Source: Amborella trichopoda (taxonomy: Eukaryota > Streptophyta > Magnoliopsida > Amborellales > Amborellaceae). Taken from it: a DNA stretch of 64,000 bases. The notes beneath the pieces are model-generated. The model saw only the letters and a program-made list of their open reading frames with translations. It was not told where the DNA came from and ran no database searches. Each line of letters opens with the position of its first letter. Position 1 is the first letter of the stretch. Where the stretch lies: contig NW_006497560.1 of NCBI RefSeq assembly GCF_000471905.2, forward strand, positions 135,323 to 199,322. The letters run 5' to 3'. The position numbers and the translations under genes were made by a program. This document shows, one piece after another, positions 47,351 through 57,841 of the stretch.

Positions 47351-48165
47351 ATGCCTGATTAGGTGCCTCGATCTCGCCCTCTAGATCTTTTGACGATCGG
47401 GCAGCATGCGTCTCGGGTTTTGAGGGCAGACCAGGGATGTTTTTGAAATCACTCTCTTAGGAACCTCGTTCGAGAACGGGGGCAGGTGTTACTAACCGGT
47501 GAGAAATGAATTTAAGGTGGGTTCGGGACTTACTCGGGCTGGCTCGCGTGGGTGCCCTCTTAGATCATGAAGAAAGCCCCCCAATAATAAAACTGGTTCG
47601 GAATCGTCTCCATTGGCTTATATTCTTATGCTTTCTGCAATCTCACACATATGGCAAAGGTTATAAGACAGGTGGGTTAGACCTCACCTTTTCCTCTTTG
47701 GTGAACGTACACAAGCATGCACATTCAAAAGAAGAAGAAAAGAATAAGATAAGAAAGATGGGGGAGAGAAGAATGCGACTGAGTGGGACGATCAAGCCAG
47801 TGACTAAGCTGATGAATAACTATCCTGATGTCGTAGCAAAACAGGCTTAGTAACTCAGACCGACTCACGGGATTACTACTAGACGTCATTACCGATACTG
47901 ACTAGCTAGGCACGATGGTTAGTCTGTCATGGCAGTAAAGCGGGCCGAGTAATTCTGGCACATAACATTAAGGCTAGAAGATAAGACTACCATGAGAGGC
48001 TAACCTTGATCCCTCTTGATCGAATGAAAGAATAACAGAATGAAGGTCATAAGGAAAGAATAGGAAATGAAATAAGAGAAGAAGAGAATATAAGGAAGGA
48101 GGGGGAAGAAAGGAAGAGAAAAGTGTGAGAGACAAGAGAATAGGGGAGAGAGGAAGAAGAAAGAC

Positions 48166-48840
48166 GTAGTCGATGCTAAGCATTAGCGACTGTGCTAGAA
48201 GGAAGAGAGAGAAAATGTAGTCGGTGCTAGACTTCACCAATTGTGTCAAAAGAAGAGAGGGAAAATACAGTCGGTGCTAAGCTTCATCGACTGTGTTAAA
48301 CAAATAAGGGAGAGAAGGCACAGTCGGCGCTAGGCTTCACTGACTGTGTTACACAAAGAAGAAGAGAGAGAAGATACAGTCGGTGCTATGCTTCACCGAC
48401 TGTATTAGATAGAGAAGAGAGAGGAGATGCAGTCGGCACTAAGCTTCACCGATTGTGTTAGAAGAGAAGAAAGGAGAGAAACCCAGCCGACATTAGGTTT
48501 GCGCCGGTTGTCACAGAAGAGAAGAAAGAGAGAGAAACCCAGACGGCGCTAGGCTTGCGCCAGTTGTGACAGAAGAGAAGAAAGAGAGAGAAACCTAACC
48601 GACGCTAAGCTTGCGTCGATTGTGACAGAAGAGAAGAAAGAGAGAGAAATCCAGCGGACGCTAGGCTTGCACGGTTGTGACAAAAGAAAGATAGAGAAAT
48701 CCAGCCGGCACTAGGCTTCATCGACTGTGACAAAAGAGAAGAAAGAGAAAAACCCAGTCGGCTCTAGGTTTTACCGACTGTATTAGATGAAAGAGAGAGA
48801 GAAATCTAGTCGATGCTCGGCTTTGCCAACTATATTAGAC
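48166..48840 (-). repeat. Inverted-repeat array in LTR-3
   Basis: Thirteen units spaced 50-57 bases start near 48,166, 48,217, 48,267, 48,319, 48,376, 48,429, 48,481, 48,537, 48,593, 48,650, 48,700, 48,755 and 48,805. Each has a dyad like CAGTCGGTG...CACCGACTG around a CTAGGCTT-type loop, in an AGAAGAGAGAG linker. The unit at 48,377-48,402 is perfect: 9-base arms and an 8-base loop. Units from 48,481 to 48,650 have shifted to a CCGGCGC/GCGCCGG-like dyad, with changes on both arms in several units. Confidence 0.9.
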
Positions 48841-49123
48841 GAAGAATGGAGGGAGATAGAGATGAGAAGAAGAGAGAGAAGGAGATAGATAGAGATGAGA
48901 AGAAGAGAGAGAGATAAAGATGAAAAGAAGAGAGAGAAAAAGAGAGATAGAGATGAGAAGAAGAGAGAAAGAGATAGAGACGAGAAGAAGAGAGAAAAGG
49001 AGGATGAAAGAGAAAGAGGGGAGGAGAGAGAAAGTACCTTTTTGAAAGGTATCAACCCTTTTATTCTCTCTCCTCTCTCTCTCTCTCCAAGACATACCCA
49101 CAAGCTTAAGCAAAATTCATAAC

Positions 49124-49129
49124 TTTATT
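49124..49129 (-). terminator. LTR-3 polyadenylation signal
   Basis: TTTATT on the + strand is AATAAA on the LTR sense strand, 52 bases downstream of the TATA box in LTR sense. That position is suitable for a short R region in which transcripts both start and end. Confidence 0.5.
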
Positions 49130-49180
49130 GATTGATCAAAGGAAAAGAATCCTGCCTTTGTACTATGAGGCATTGCCTTG

Positions 49181-49189
49181 TTATATAGA
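49181..49189 (-). promoter_or_regulatory. LTR-3 TATA box
   Basis: The sense strand reads TCTATATAA followed by CAAGG. The same site is seen in LTR-4 as TCTATATAAG. Transcription would run leftward through the purine/pyrimidine and dyad arrays into the primer-binding site and gag. Confidence 0.6.
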
Positions 49190-50437
49190 ATTGGCTAAAA
49201 CATGGGTGTTCTCCCAAAAACTACCTAGAATTGAAGATAATTACAATATAATTGAATTAAAAGAAATTCTAAAAATGGGTACAAAAGGACTGTTTTGCCC
49301 CTGTCTAACAATGTGTAGAATTTCAGAACTATTCATGCTGCTACCTGAGAACTTGCGTGATCTTCCATGACTGACCCGAGGTTGTTCTGATGCCCGTTTG
49401 ATCGAAAGATTACTGTTTTCTTGTAGGGATCGGCATGGCGATCGTTTTGATACTAACTTTGAGCTATGAATCATGTTTTTGAGCTATGATCATGAGACTT
49501 GAATTTTGGATGAATCTAGAAAACTTTGGATTGATTGTGTGCTTGTTCTTTGATGTTTCTTCGTGATTTCTTTGCTGAATCACACTAAGCATTCCGTCAT
49601 GATCATGTTGCAACAAACGTGGCTGATTTTGTGTCCAGATGAAGATTTTGTCCTCTTGAGTATTTTAAAGGAATCCTGAAATTCAGTAGCCGAAATTTAC
49701 AGCAGCTTGGACTCCTCCAAGTGTGAAATCCAACCGTTCATCGTACTTGAGGATCAAACCAGAGATAGCCTCGGACCTCACGCACATAATGCAATTGGTT
49801 TCATGCTGATCGGGTATGGGAGTGTCGTGATTTGACTACTCGAACGAAGCGTGTTGCTGCTAAATTTTTTGCGACCTTCTTCACGAATCATCGACTTCCC
49901 TCTAGTTTTTCTCCCTGCTCGGGGGTCGTTACAGGGCGCACCACCTTTCGAAACGCTCATCTTGATGAGATAAACATGCTCACCAAATTTGAGAGCGATC
50001 TGACTTGGAACAAGTGAGATATAGGCCATGAAAGTGACTCCCCATGACTAGAAAAATAACCATCTTTAATGGTGTTTTAGTGTAGGGTGGCCGCACATTA
50101 ATAGTATGCGACCTACCCCTATTTGGTATTTTACACATAACTTTGTCTTGGAGTGCCCGATTAAGCTTAAACTTGACCCATAAGGGTTTTTGACCGTTTT
50201 GAATCTAATGGCAGTGATCCCATATCTGTTTGAAGCACCAAAAGTATGACTCTAGTTATGGGGTACATTTTAGGGTGCAAGAGACCAATTTCGCTGAAAT
50301 TGTTTCTTTGTGTTTACTGCCTTAAACATGTCGGATCGTGATGAAACTTGGAAGGTAGTATTTTTAAGTGCTGATAAAGATCTTGACCAATTTTGGGAAA
50401 ATTCTGAGACTCTCAAAATTTCCACTGTTTTGACCAT

Positions 50438-50940
50438 GCCCATCCGTCATTTTTACTCACAGCGTTCCCGTGTTAAGGTATACACCATGCTCATTATTTC
50501 ATCATTTTTTTTATGAAGGTGTGTTTAAGGTCATGCCTCTGGGACCTGTGTGTAACAATTTAATGTCATACGACCAGGACGTGTACTATGGTTTAAGGTC
50601 ATACAACTGGACCATGGTGGTGAAGGATGGAAGTCTTGGAGGCCATGGAGTGAGTATGGTGGTGGTTTGACTCACTTGGGGAAATGGCATGAGGCCACCT
50701 ATGACAGATGGAAGATGTATGAAATGTGGATGAAAAATAGTGGTGACCCACTAGCTTACGATGAGTACGGATGGCGGGTTGATTCGTCGTTTTGTGAGCA
50801 TGGGTGAGACTCACTGAGGAGGTAGGAAAGGTCATGCATGCACACAGTCGGTTTAGGGAAGATGTGCGTGAATATGCACGTAAAAGGTGTGTGCGCGTAT
50901 GCAGGGAAGTTTTAAAGTCATGCCTCTAGGACCTGTGCAA
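50438..50940. other. Internal sequence between LTR-3 and the array, copy 2
   Basis: Non-coding. It aligns with 38,410-39,000 and 60,310-60,840 by words such as TTTAAGGTCATGCCT, GTGTACTATGGTTTAAGG and GTGAGACTCACTGAGGA. No coding frame is conserved across the three copies. Confidence 0.6.
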
Positions 50941-51905
50941 AACAGTTTAACGTCATGCAGCCAGAACGTGTACTATGGTTTTAAGGTCCAACAGTTGGAT
51001 TGTGGTTATGCAGTTTAAAGTCATACAACTAGGACCGTGCAGTTTAAGGTCATGCAACTAGACCTCCGCTACAGTTTAAGGTCATATTGTTTGGATCATG
51101 GTTATGCAGTTTAAAGTGATACAACTAGGGCCGTGTAGTTTAAGGTCGTCCAACTAGACCTCCGTTACAATTTAAGGTCATATAGTTTGGACCATAGTAC
51201 GAAACCTTTTAACATCGTCCGGTCAGGATGTGCACTATGGTTTATGATCATACAACTTGGACCATGCAGTTTAAGGTTGTACAACTAGACCTCCGCTACA
51301 GTTTATTATCATATAGTTTGGACCATCTAGTTTTAGGCTCCGGCAACTAGACCAGGGCTGTGCAGTTTAAGGTCATGCAGCATGGACCAGATCTGTGCAG
51401 TTTAAGGTCTTGTAGCATGGACCAAAGCGGTGCAGTTTAAGGTTGTGCAGTGCGGACTAAAGCTGTGCAGCTTAAGGTCGTGCAACTAGGGCCAAATATG
51501 TGAAGTTTAAGGTCGTGCAACTCGGACCAGAGCTGTGCAGTTTAAGGTTGTGCAGCGCAGTCTAGAGCTGTGCAGTTTAAGGACCAAAGTTATGCAGTTT
51601 AAGGTTCTATAGAGCTGACCAAGGCTGTGTAGTTTAAAGTCATGCAACGCGGACCAGAGCTGTGCAGTTTAAGGTCGTGCAGTACAGACCAAAGCTGTGC
51701 AGTTTAAGGTAATGCAGTATAGGCCAAGGCTGTGTAGTTTAAGGTCGTGCAATGTGGAACAGAGCTGTGCAGTTTAAGGTCATGCAACGCGGACCAAAGC
51801 TATGCAGTTTAAGGTGGTGTAGTACAGACCAAAGCTGTGCAGTTTAAGGTTGTGCAATGCGGACCAGAGCTGTGCAGTTTAAGGTCGTGCAGCGCGGACC
51901 AAAGC
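50940..51905 (+). repeat. Satellite-like array, copy 2 (35-bp monomer)
   Basis: The first part uses the same monomers as copy 1. From about 51,360 a 35-base monomer, GTTTAAGGTCGTGCAGCGCG plus GACCAAAGCTGTGCA, takes over and repeats about 15 times with small changes. This monomer type is absent from copies 1 and 3, so the array has been homogenised separately. Confidence 0.85.
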
Positions 51906-52700
51906 TTGGGTCCTTGTGTTGGTGAGACTCCATGGGGAATAGGTATGTGGGCAGCAGTCTAACTCCCTAGGGATAAGACAAGTAAGACCGATGAGGGGTC
52001 CAGAAGGAAGGATAACCTTATTAGAGAAGAGGTGACAAATGTGGTCCAAAATAACTAAGCCTGAGGCAAACCACTGGGGGTTGCAGCAGTAAGAATGGCC
52101 ATGACTCTACTGAGGATAATAAATTGTAGTAGAAATGTGGTACTCTTTCTAGGGATGAGGAGTCATGACCTGATTTTTATCGACCTAGGTTCCACTTTGC
52201 AAGGGATAATAGGTCAGAGTTAAGGTACCACCTCACTGGTGATAATGCGGTAAGACACACAAGACTTCTTCCTGGAGTAGGCGACAATAAGCTGCTTGAA
52301 ATACAGCTGGCACCAGGTGCAACAATCATTATTTCTCGTGAGTGTTCAATCGACGCTGAGCCTTCGAAAACACAACCAGCCCTGGGTTGTTAAAAATTCA
52401 GCTGACACTGTTAACGATCCGTGATATCGTTTGAGCAAAACCGGAGCTAAGTCAACTGGAGCTAGGGTTGTTTGAAACTCAATCGGCGCTAGGTCACTTT
52501 GACCGTGTAGGCAGCGCTGTGAAAGACCCATGACATCGTTTGAACACAACCGATGCTAGGGTTGTTTAAAACTCAGCTGGCACTGGGTTTGGATAGATGA
52601 GAGTTACCTCGGGCCTCGGGTCAAGCCTGACCATGCTCATCGTAGCTTAGCTTTCCTTGGACACGACTGACATTCCTAGTTTGTGAAGGGCATTTGAGGG
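51906..52700. other. Spacer between array and antisense promoter, copy 2
   Basis: Non-coding. It holds worn repeats with CTCCCTAGGGATAAGA-like words and then, from 52,340, units with a GGCGCTAGG or GGCACTG core. These match the core of the dyads in LTR-3. Copy 3 has the same layout at 62,020-62,860. Confidence 0.5.
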
Positions 52701-52710
52701 TAGTGTGGTC

Positions 52711-52718
52711 TATATAAG
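52711..52718 (+). promoter_or_regulatory. TATA box of the antisense gene, copy 2
   Basis: TATATAAG followed by GGGGTAAAATCCC lies about 1.0 kb before the ATG of the mobile-domain gene and points away from the satellite array. The same sentence is found, mutated, at 62,868 and 41,186. This suggests that the antisense gene had its own promoter, independent of the LTR. Confidence 0.6.
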
Positions 52719-52779
52719 GGGGTAAAATCCCATTTTATTCAGTTTTCACCAAGGGTAAAAACTTAAACAAAATTTTCTT

Positions 52780-53730
52780 TAACAGTGAGGAGAGGGTGCC
52801 TGGTAGAAGTTCCGGCAAGCAGTGGGACTCCAACAAAAGTTTTGCAGGGAAGATTTTCAGCAAGCAGTGGGATTCCAGTGAGGGTCTTGCAGGGAAGGTT
52901 TTGATGACCAAGAACTTTGCCGGGGATTTGGTGAAGTTTGCAAGGAAAGGAGCGAGAAAAAAGAGTTCTCTGGGGAGTTTTCCGTGAAACAGAAGAGCTC
53001 TAGCTGTAGTTTTTTTAGGGTGGAGAGGCAGGACATGAAGTAGTGGGAATTTCCACAAGTCTTGGGGGTTTTCCAGTGTTTTAAGGGATTTAACAACGTT
53101 GTTAGCGGTGTTGCAGAGGTTTTCTGGGAACGGCAAGGAATGTCTGGCAGAAACTGAAGGGTCCAGGGAAATGAAAAGTTACTGACGGTAGACCATTGCG
53201 AGGAAGGTGTACAGTTGAAGGAGGTGAACAGTCGTAGGGAAGGTGTATGGTTACCTCGTTCATGTGTCAGGTGGAGCAGCGAGACATGTTGACGGTTGGC
53301 ATTAGCTCGTGTTTCAGGTGGTGTTGAAAGACGTGGCGGCAGTTGTCAGTCGGGACAATTGAGTTCGAGGTGTCATGACTAGAATTCATGGCACATGTGA
53401 GAGATACAATCACAGCCAGCCCTCGTCTTTGGAGGACACAACCTGGGTTGGGCATTGGCAATCTCAACTGGCGCTGAGTGTTGACAGGCTCAGTCGGCGC
53501 TAGCCGTTGGCATTCAACTGGCGCTGGGCATTGACAAGCTCAATCGACATTAGTGTTGGCAGATGCAGCCGATGCTAAGGGTTAGCAGACATAGTCGGCG
53601 CTAAGTATTAAGGGACATAGCCGGCGCTAGGAATTTTAGGAAACATAACTGGTGCTAAGTGTTGGCAAACTAAGCCTGCACTGATCCAGTGCCTTAGCAA
53701 CTTTGGAAGTAAACCACAAAGGCCTTTATA
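52780..53730 (+). other. Leader of the antisense gene, copy 2
   Basis: After AACAGTGAGGAGAGGGTGCC the leader has a short duplication (AGCAAGCAGTGGGATTCC twice, about 55 bases apart) and then, at 53,400-53,700, units of about 31 bases with a CGGCGCTAG or TGGCGCTGG core. Copy 3 has the same order. No coding frame is conserved across the copies. Confidence 0.5.
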
Positions 53731-56354
53731 ATGGCTTGTTCTTCTTACCAAATTCCTAATGTGAAGAGACTTCCATGGGAGGGAGAAGTCGACTCCTGTG
53801 ATTTTACAGGCGAGGTTTTATCAAGGGGTGAGCCCATTTGACTGACCCAGCCAGTATGCGAACCAGAGTGGCCCCTCAATGTCACTTTCATTACTAACCC
53901 CGTTTGTTTCAAAGTATGCGAGGGCAATGATGACAACGTCAGTACTGAAGAAGGGATGACACTTCTTCATTGCATGCATAGAAAGATATCTTCTGGAGAG
54001 AACTTGCCTACCTTAAGGAAACGAATGGTACAGACAAAGGGATTACTAATGTCATCAGCAAAAGGCCTACAAATTTAGGGGGAGCACCAATACTTGAAGG
54101 GATACTCTTCCTGGATTACCAAGGTATTGGTGTCGTACAGAAGCACTCTTGAATGTGCTTCACCATTAGTAGTGGTCCAGTGTTCAGGCAGCTCCAATAC
54201 AATAAAGGTATTACTGGAGACATGGAGGCATGTTAGTAATTCCTGGCTTATTGGGCATGAGGAAGCAGGAATCTCTTTATTAGATCTTCATTTTATTGGA
54301 GGTCACCCAATGATCGGGGCTATGTATGACGAGTTCGTGCCCCCGAACTCAATCATCTTCGGTGGTGCTAACTTAGGGAACGAAGAGCAGCCTGCTAGTC
54401 TTCAAAAAATCTTCGAAGCATAACAGTTGATCGCTGCCCAATCTAGCAATGGCAGGGTCACCTTCACGAAATGGGTGAAATTCTTTTGTGGGGATTATCC
54501 CGAAGGTAGTCAGGGAACTCTGAAAGGGAAAGGGAAGGCAGTTGCAAAGGGGACGCCTCCCGTATATCAACCTGAGACCAGCGATGACTGTGTCTTCTTA
54601 GCCACATAAACTTCGTGCTCCCTAAATGGGCGGACGACATTTGTCCAGGCGTACTGTATGTGGCATGTGACATTGCCAGAGGGCGTGAGTATGCCCTTTC
54701 TTAGCCATTCTTGTGCAACATATACCATGGACTGGGGGCCATCTCCCGGGGAAAGGCCTACAAGGGAAAAGAGGGACGGAATGACATTGTAGGAGGAGAG
54801 GCATTTCCAGGGGATTTTAAAACTCCATTCCCCGTGCATTACGTGTACAGGTGGCTAGGGGCCTATGTCCCTGACACCTATGTCAAGCATCAAGACTTAG
54901 GAGATAAACTGTGGCCCTTCTTGATGAGGATTGCTAACCAGAAGGAAATCCTCCATACCCCAGGGGAGGCTCAGGGTCTATTTGGGAATGACTCTTTGAA
55001 CATGAGGCGGGTCCCATGTTCAGTCGGGAGCTTTACCGACTGTGCTTTCATTGATGGATTGGGGAAGGAGCTAGACGACGCTCCAACAACCATTAAGGAG
55101 CTTATGTTGATCTTGAGCATCAGAGGGGGTGTTCTACCTTATCGGACTCTGCACATTGCCATTTTAGAAGGGTATTTCCCTCACCACTTCACCCGTCAAC
55201 ATGAGCTTGATCAAGGCTGCCCCTTCTTGGTGTTTTTTGAAAAGCGTCGGGGTAAGGTGAACAAAGGGAAAATGAAAGAGTTTGGAACTTTCCGTGAGTG
55301 CTGGCTGCCTGAGCATATACGGACTGCTTTGTCTATGTGTCTATGTGCTAGCAAATATGTATTACCTCACTTTGGAAGAATGGTCCGAACGACCAAGGCC
55401 TATGTGAACTGGTGAAGAATCACTTGAAAGGGATATTGGGATAAAGATCACCCTTAGAACGGGGCGAACGGTAATTGAGGCCAGGATACCAGGCAAAGGA
55501 GACTAGTGGATGCTTTTGCTCTTAGAACGGTATTTGCCTTAGCCTATTCCTCTAACTGGCGAGCTTTAGGGCTTCCGCGCGAGATAACAGTTGATAAGGC
55601 CTCGCCATAATATCTTGCAATGAAGATGAGGACTTGGAGTGTCTTCAATAATCTTAGTTCCATCTTCGAGTGGGATGAGGGGCGGCAAGTCCCTGGTTAT
55701 GAGAAGCGTCCCCCACAGGACTTGAATGCCCTGATCGGGAGCAGTCCCCATAGTTAATTGGCTGGAGGGCCTTCTTAGGGAGGTGGATCTGAAGCAGCTG
55801 CTCCTACTCCTGCAGAGGGGAAGAAAAGAAAGCACTCGACCGCTGCCGATACTCGTGCACCGTCTTCAGTTAGTGGGCGTACTCGGAGGAGTAAGATTGC
55901 CAACCTTCCTGTGATGTCAAAACCAGGTGGTAGCTCTTCCTCTTCTGATCTTTTAGCAGCTCCCCTAGTATCGCCCCCTGCGCTCTCTCGACCATCTTCT
56001 GTTTCTCTTGAATTGTCTTATTTTTCTTCAAAAACAGAGGTAGACAACTCTGGCCGCTCTGAGCCCATTGTCTTTGCTTCTAATGGGGAGGTGACTCCGG
56101 ATCTTGGGGCAGTAAATACAGGGGCAGTTCTTGAGTCGGAGACAGTTTTGACGGATACTGACATGGCTGTAAGTCTCGAAGAAACTGTTTCAGGAAGGGA
56201 ATCTGATGCTGATGTGGTCTCCGTGCATCAAGAGCTCAGTGCCCCGATCCGAGGCAGGAACTATTCGTTAGGTACCTCGATCTCGCCCTCCAGATCCTGG
56301 ATGATCAGGCGACAAACGTCTCGGGTTTCGAGGGAAGACTCGAGACGCTTATGA
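53731..56354 (+). pseudogene. Plant mobile domain (aminotransferase-like) gene, antisense to the element
   Basis: ATG at 53,731 starts a protein whose frames give KRLPWEGEVDSCDF, then a TGA at 53,839, then ISLLDLHFIGGHPMIGAMYD (54,265), the typical N-terminal part of the plant mobile domain. It continues as RVTFTKWVKFFCG (54,450), LPKWADDICPG (54,620), FLCNIYHGLGAISRGKAYKG (54,705), then RWLGAYVPDTY (54,850) to about 55,415. The C-terminal part (55,790-56,354) is low-complexity with basic clusters GKKRKHS and RTRRSK, possible nuclear signals. The family includes MAIN and MAIL1, involved in gene and transposon silencing, and members carried by retrotransposons and Mutator elements. The orientation is opposite to gag and LTR sense. 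Stops at 53,839 and 54,421 and several frame changes make it a pseudogene. Its last 90 bases are LTR-4 sequence. Confidence 0.7.
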
Positions 56355-57019
56355 GATCTCTCTCTCGGAAACCTTGTTTGAGAATGGGGGCAGGTGTTAC
56401 CAATCGGTGAGAGAGGAATTTTAATGGTGGGTTCAGTACTTACTCGGGCTGGCTTGAGGGGGCGCCCCCTTAGATCATGAAGAAAGCCCCCCAGTAATGA
56501 AACTGGTTTGGAATCACCTTCCTTGGCTCGTATTCTTCTTGCTTTTAGCAATCACACACATATATGGAAAAGGTTTTAAGATGGGTGGGTCAGACCTCAT
56601 CCTTTTCCTCTTTGATGAACGTAGATAAGCATGTGCATTCCAAAACAAGAAGAGAAGAACGACAAGGGAGAGAAGAGTTCGACTGAGCGAGAGGATCAAG
56701 CTAGCGAGAAATTGGCCTGACGTGGTAGCAAAATGGCTCGGTACTAAGACCGGCTCATGGGATCACTACTAGACATCATCACCAATACCGACTAGCTAAG
56801 CATGATGGTAAATATGTCATGGCAATAAAGCGGGCCAAGTAATCCTGACACACCAACATTATGGCTAGGCGACCGGACTTTCATAAGATGCTAACCTCAA
56901 TCCCTCTTAGTCAAACGAAAGAATAGCAATGTGGTGGTTATGGGGGAAAGAATGAGGTACGAGAAGAAGGGAACAGACAGAGGGAGGGAGAAGAGATGGG
57001 CGGAAAAAAGAGAGAGGGG

Positions 57020-57560
57020 AGGAAGATACAGTTGGCACTAAACATTGCCCACTGTTTCAGAAGAGAAGAGAGAAAGCAGCCGGTGCTAAGCTTCACCAAC
57101 TGTATTAGATGAGAAAAGAGGAAGAGAAGAGAACCACCAGGCACTAGGCTTACACCAGTTGCAAGGGGGAGAGAAGCAAGGGAGAGATAAGCAAGGGAGA
57201 GAGAAGCAAGGGAGAGAGATCAAGCCGACGCTAGGCTTCATCAATTGCCACAGAAGAGAGACAAGTCTAACCGGTGCTAGGCTTCATCGACTGTGACAAG
57301 AGAGAAGAGGGAAATCCAATCGACACTAGGGTTCACTGACTATTAAGGAAGAGAGGAGAGAGAAATCCAACGATGTTGGGATGAAAGAAGAGGATAGAGA
57401 AAGCCCCATCCGGTGCTGGAATGAAGGAAGAGGAGAGAGAAAACCCGACCAGGCATTGAGATGGAGGAATAGGAGAGAGAAAACCCCCACCCGACATTGA
57501 GAATGAAGGAAGAGGAGAGAGAACTCCAGTCGACACTGGGAATGAGAGAGAGGAGAACCA
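57020..57560 (-). repeat. Inverted-repeat array in LTR-4
   Basis: About ten units carry the same CAGTCGGCGCTAGG...CGACTG-type dyads as LTR-3, for example near 57,027, 57,077, 57,250 and 57,310. From 57,365 the units shorten and lose the second arm. The array is shorter and more worn than in LTR-3 but is clearly of the same family, unlike LTR-1 and LTR-2. Confidence 0.75.
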
Positions 57561-57833
57561 ACCAATGCTAAGCTTTTGTCAGTTGTGATGGGGGAAAGAG
57601 AGAGAAATGAGAAGAAGAGGGAGAAAGAGATAGAGATGAGAAGAGAGAAAAGAAGTGAGAGAGAGAAAAAGAGGAGGAGAGAGAAATTTACCTGACTGAA
57701 GGGTACTGGACCTTTTCTTTTCTCTCTTCTCTCTCTCTCCAAAACGTACTCACAAGCTTAAGTAAGAATGGAAATTTCTATTGAATGATCAAAAAATGAA
57801 CCGAGGGTTCTCTTACAATTTAGGCTTGCATAC

Positions 57834-57841
57834 TTATATAG
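57834..57841 (-). promoter_or_regulatory. LTR-4 TATA box
   Basis: The sense strand reads CTATATAAG. It is the counterpart of the LTR-3 TATA box and is preceded in LTR sense by the shared CCCATGTTT word. Confidence 0.6.

Larger units (their letters stand above)
47356..50437 (-). mobile_element. LTR-3 (minus sense)
   Basis: It starts on the + strand with TGATTAGGTGCCTCGATC and aligns with LTR-2 and LTR-4. Landmarks are GGTGGGTTCGGGACTTACTC (47,515), the inverted-repeat array (48.17-48.84 kb), a purine-rich tract (48.84-49.05 kb), the TATA box (49,181), and GAAGATTTTGTCCTC (49,640). The other edge is not the LTR end: at 50,437 the sequence jumps to internal sequence (GACCATGCCCATCCGTCA), which in copy 3 lies about 1.2 kb further on. 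LTR-3 therefore lost its last 100 bases or so together with flanking internal sequence. Confidence 0.75.

Noticed and set aside
48783..49122. Frames rich in Arg/Asp/Glu/Lys (+) or Ser/Leu (-)
   Set aside because: Product of the GA tract of LTR-3 read on both strands.
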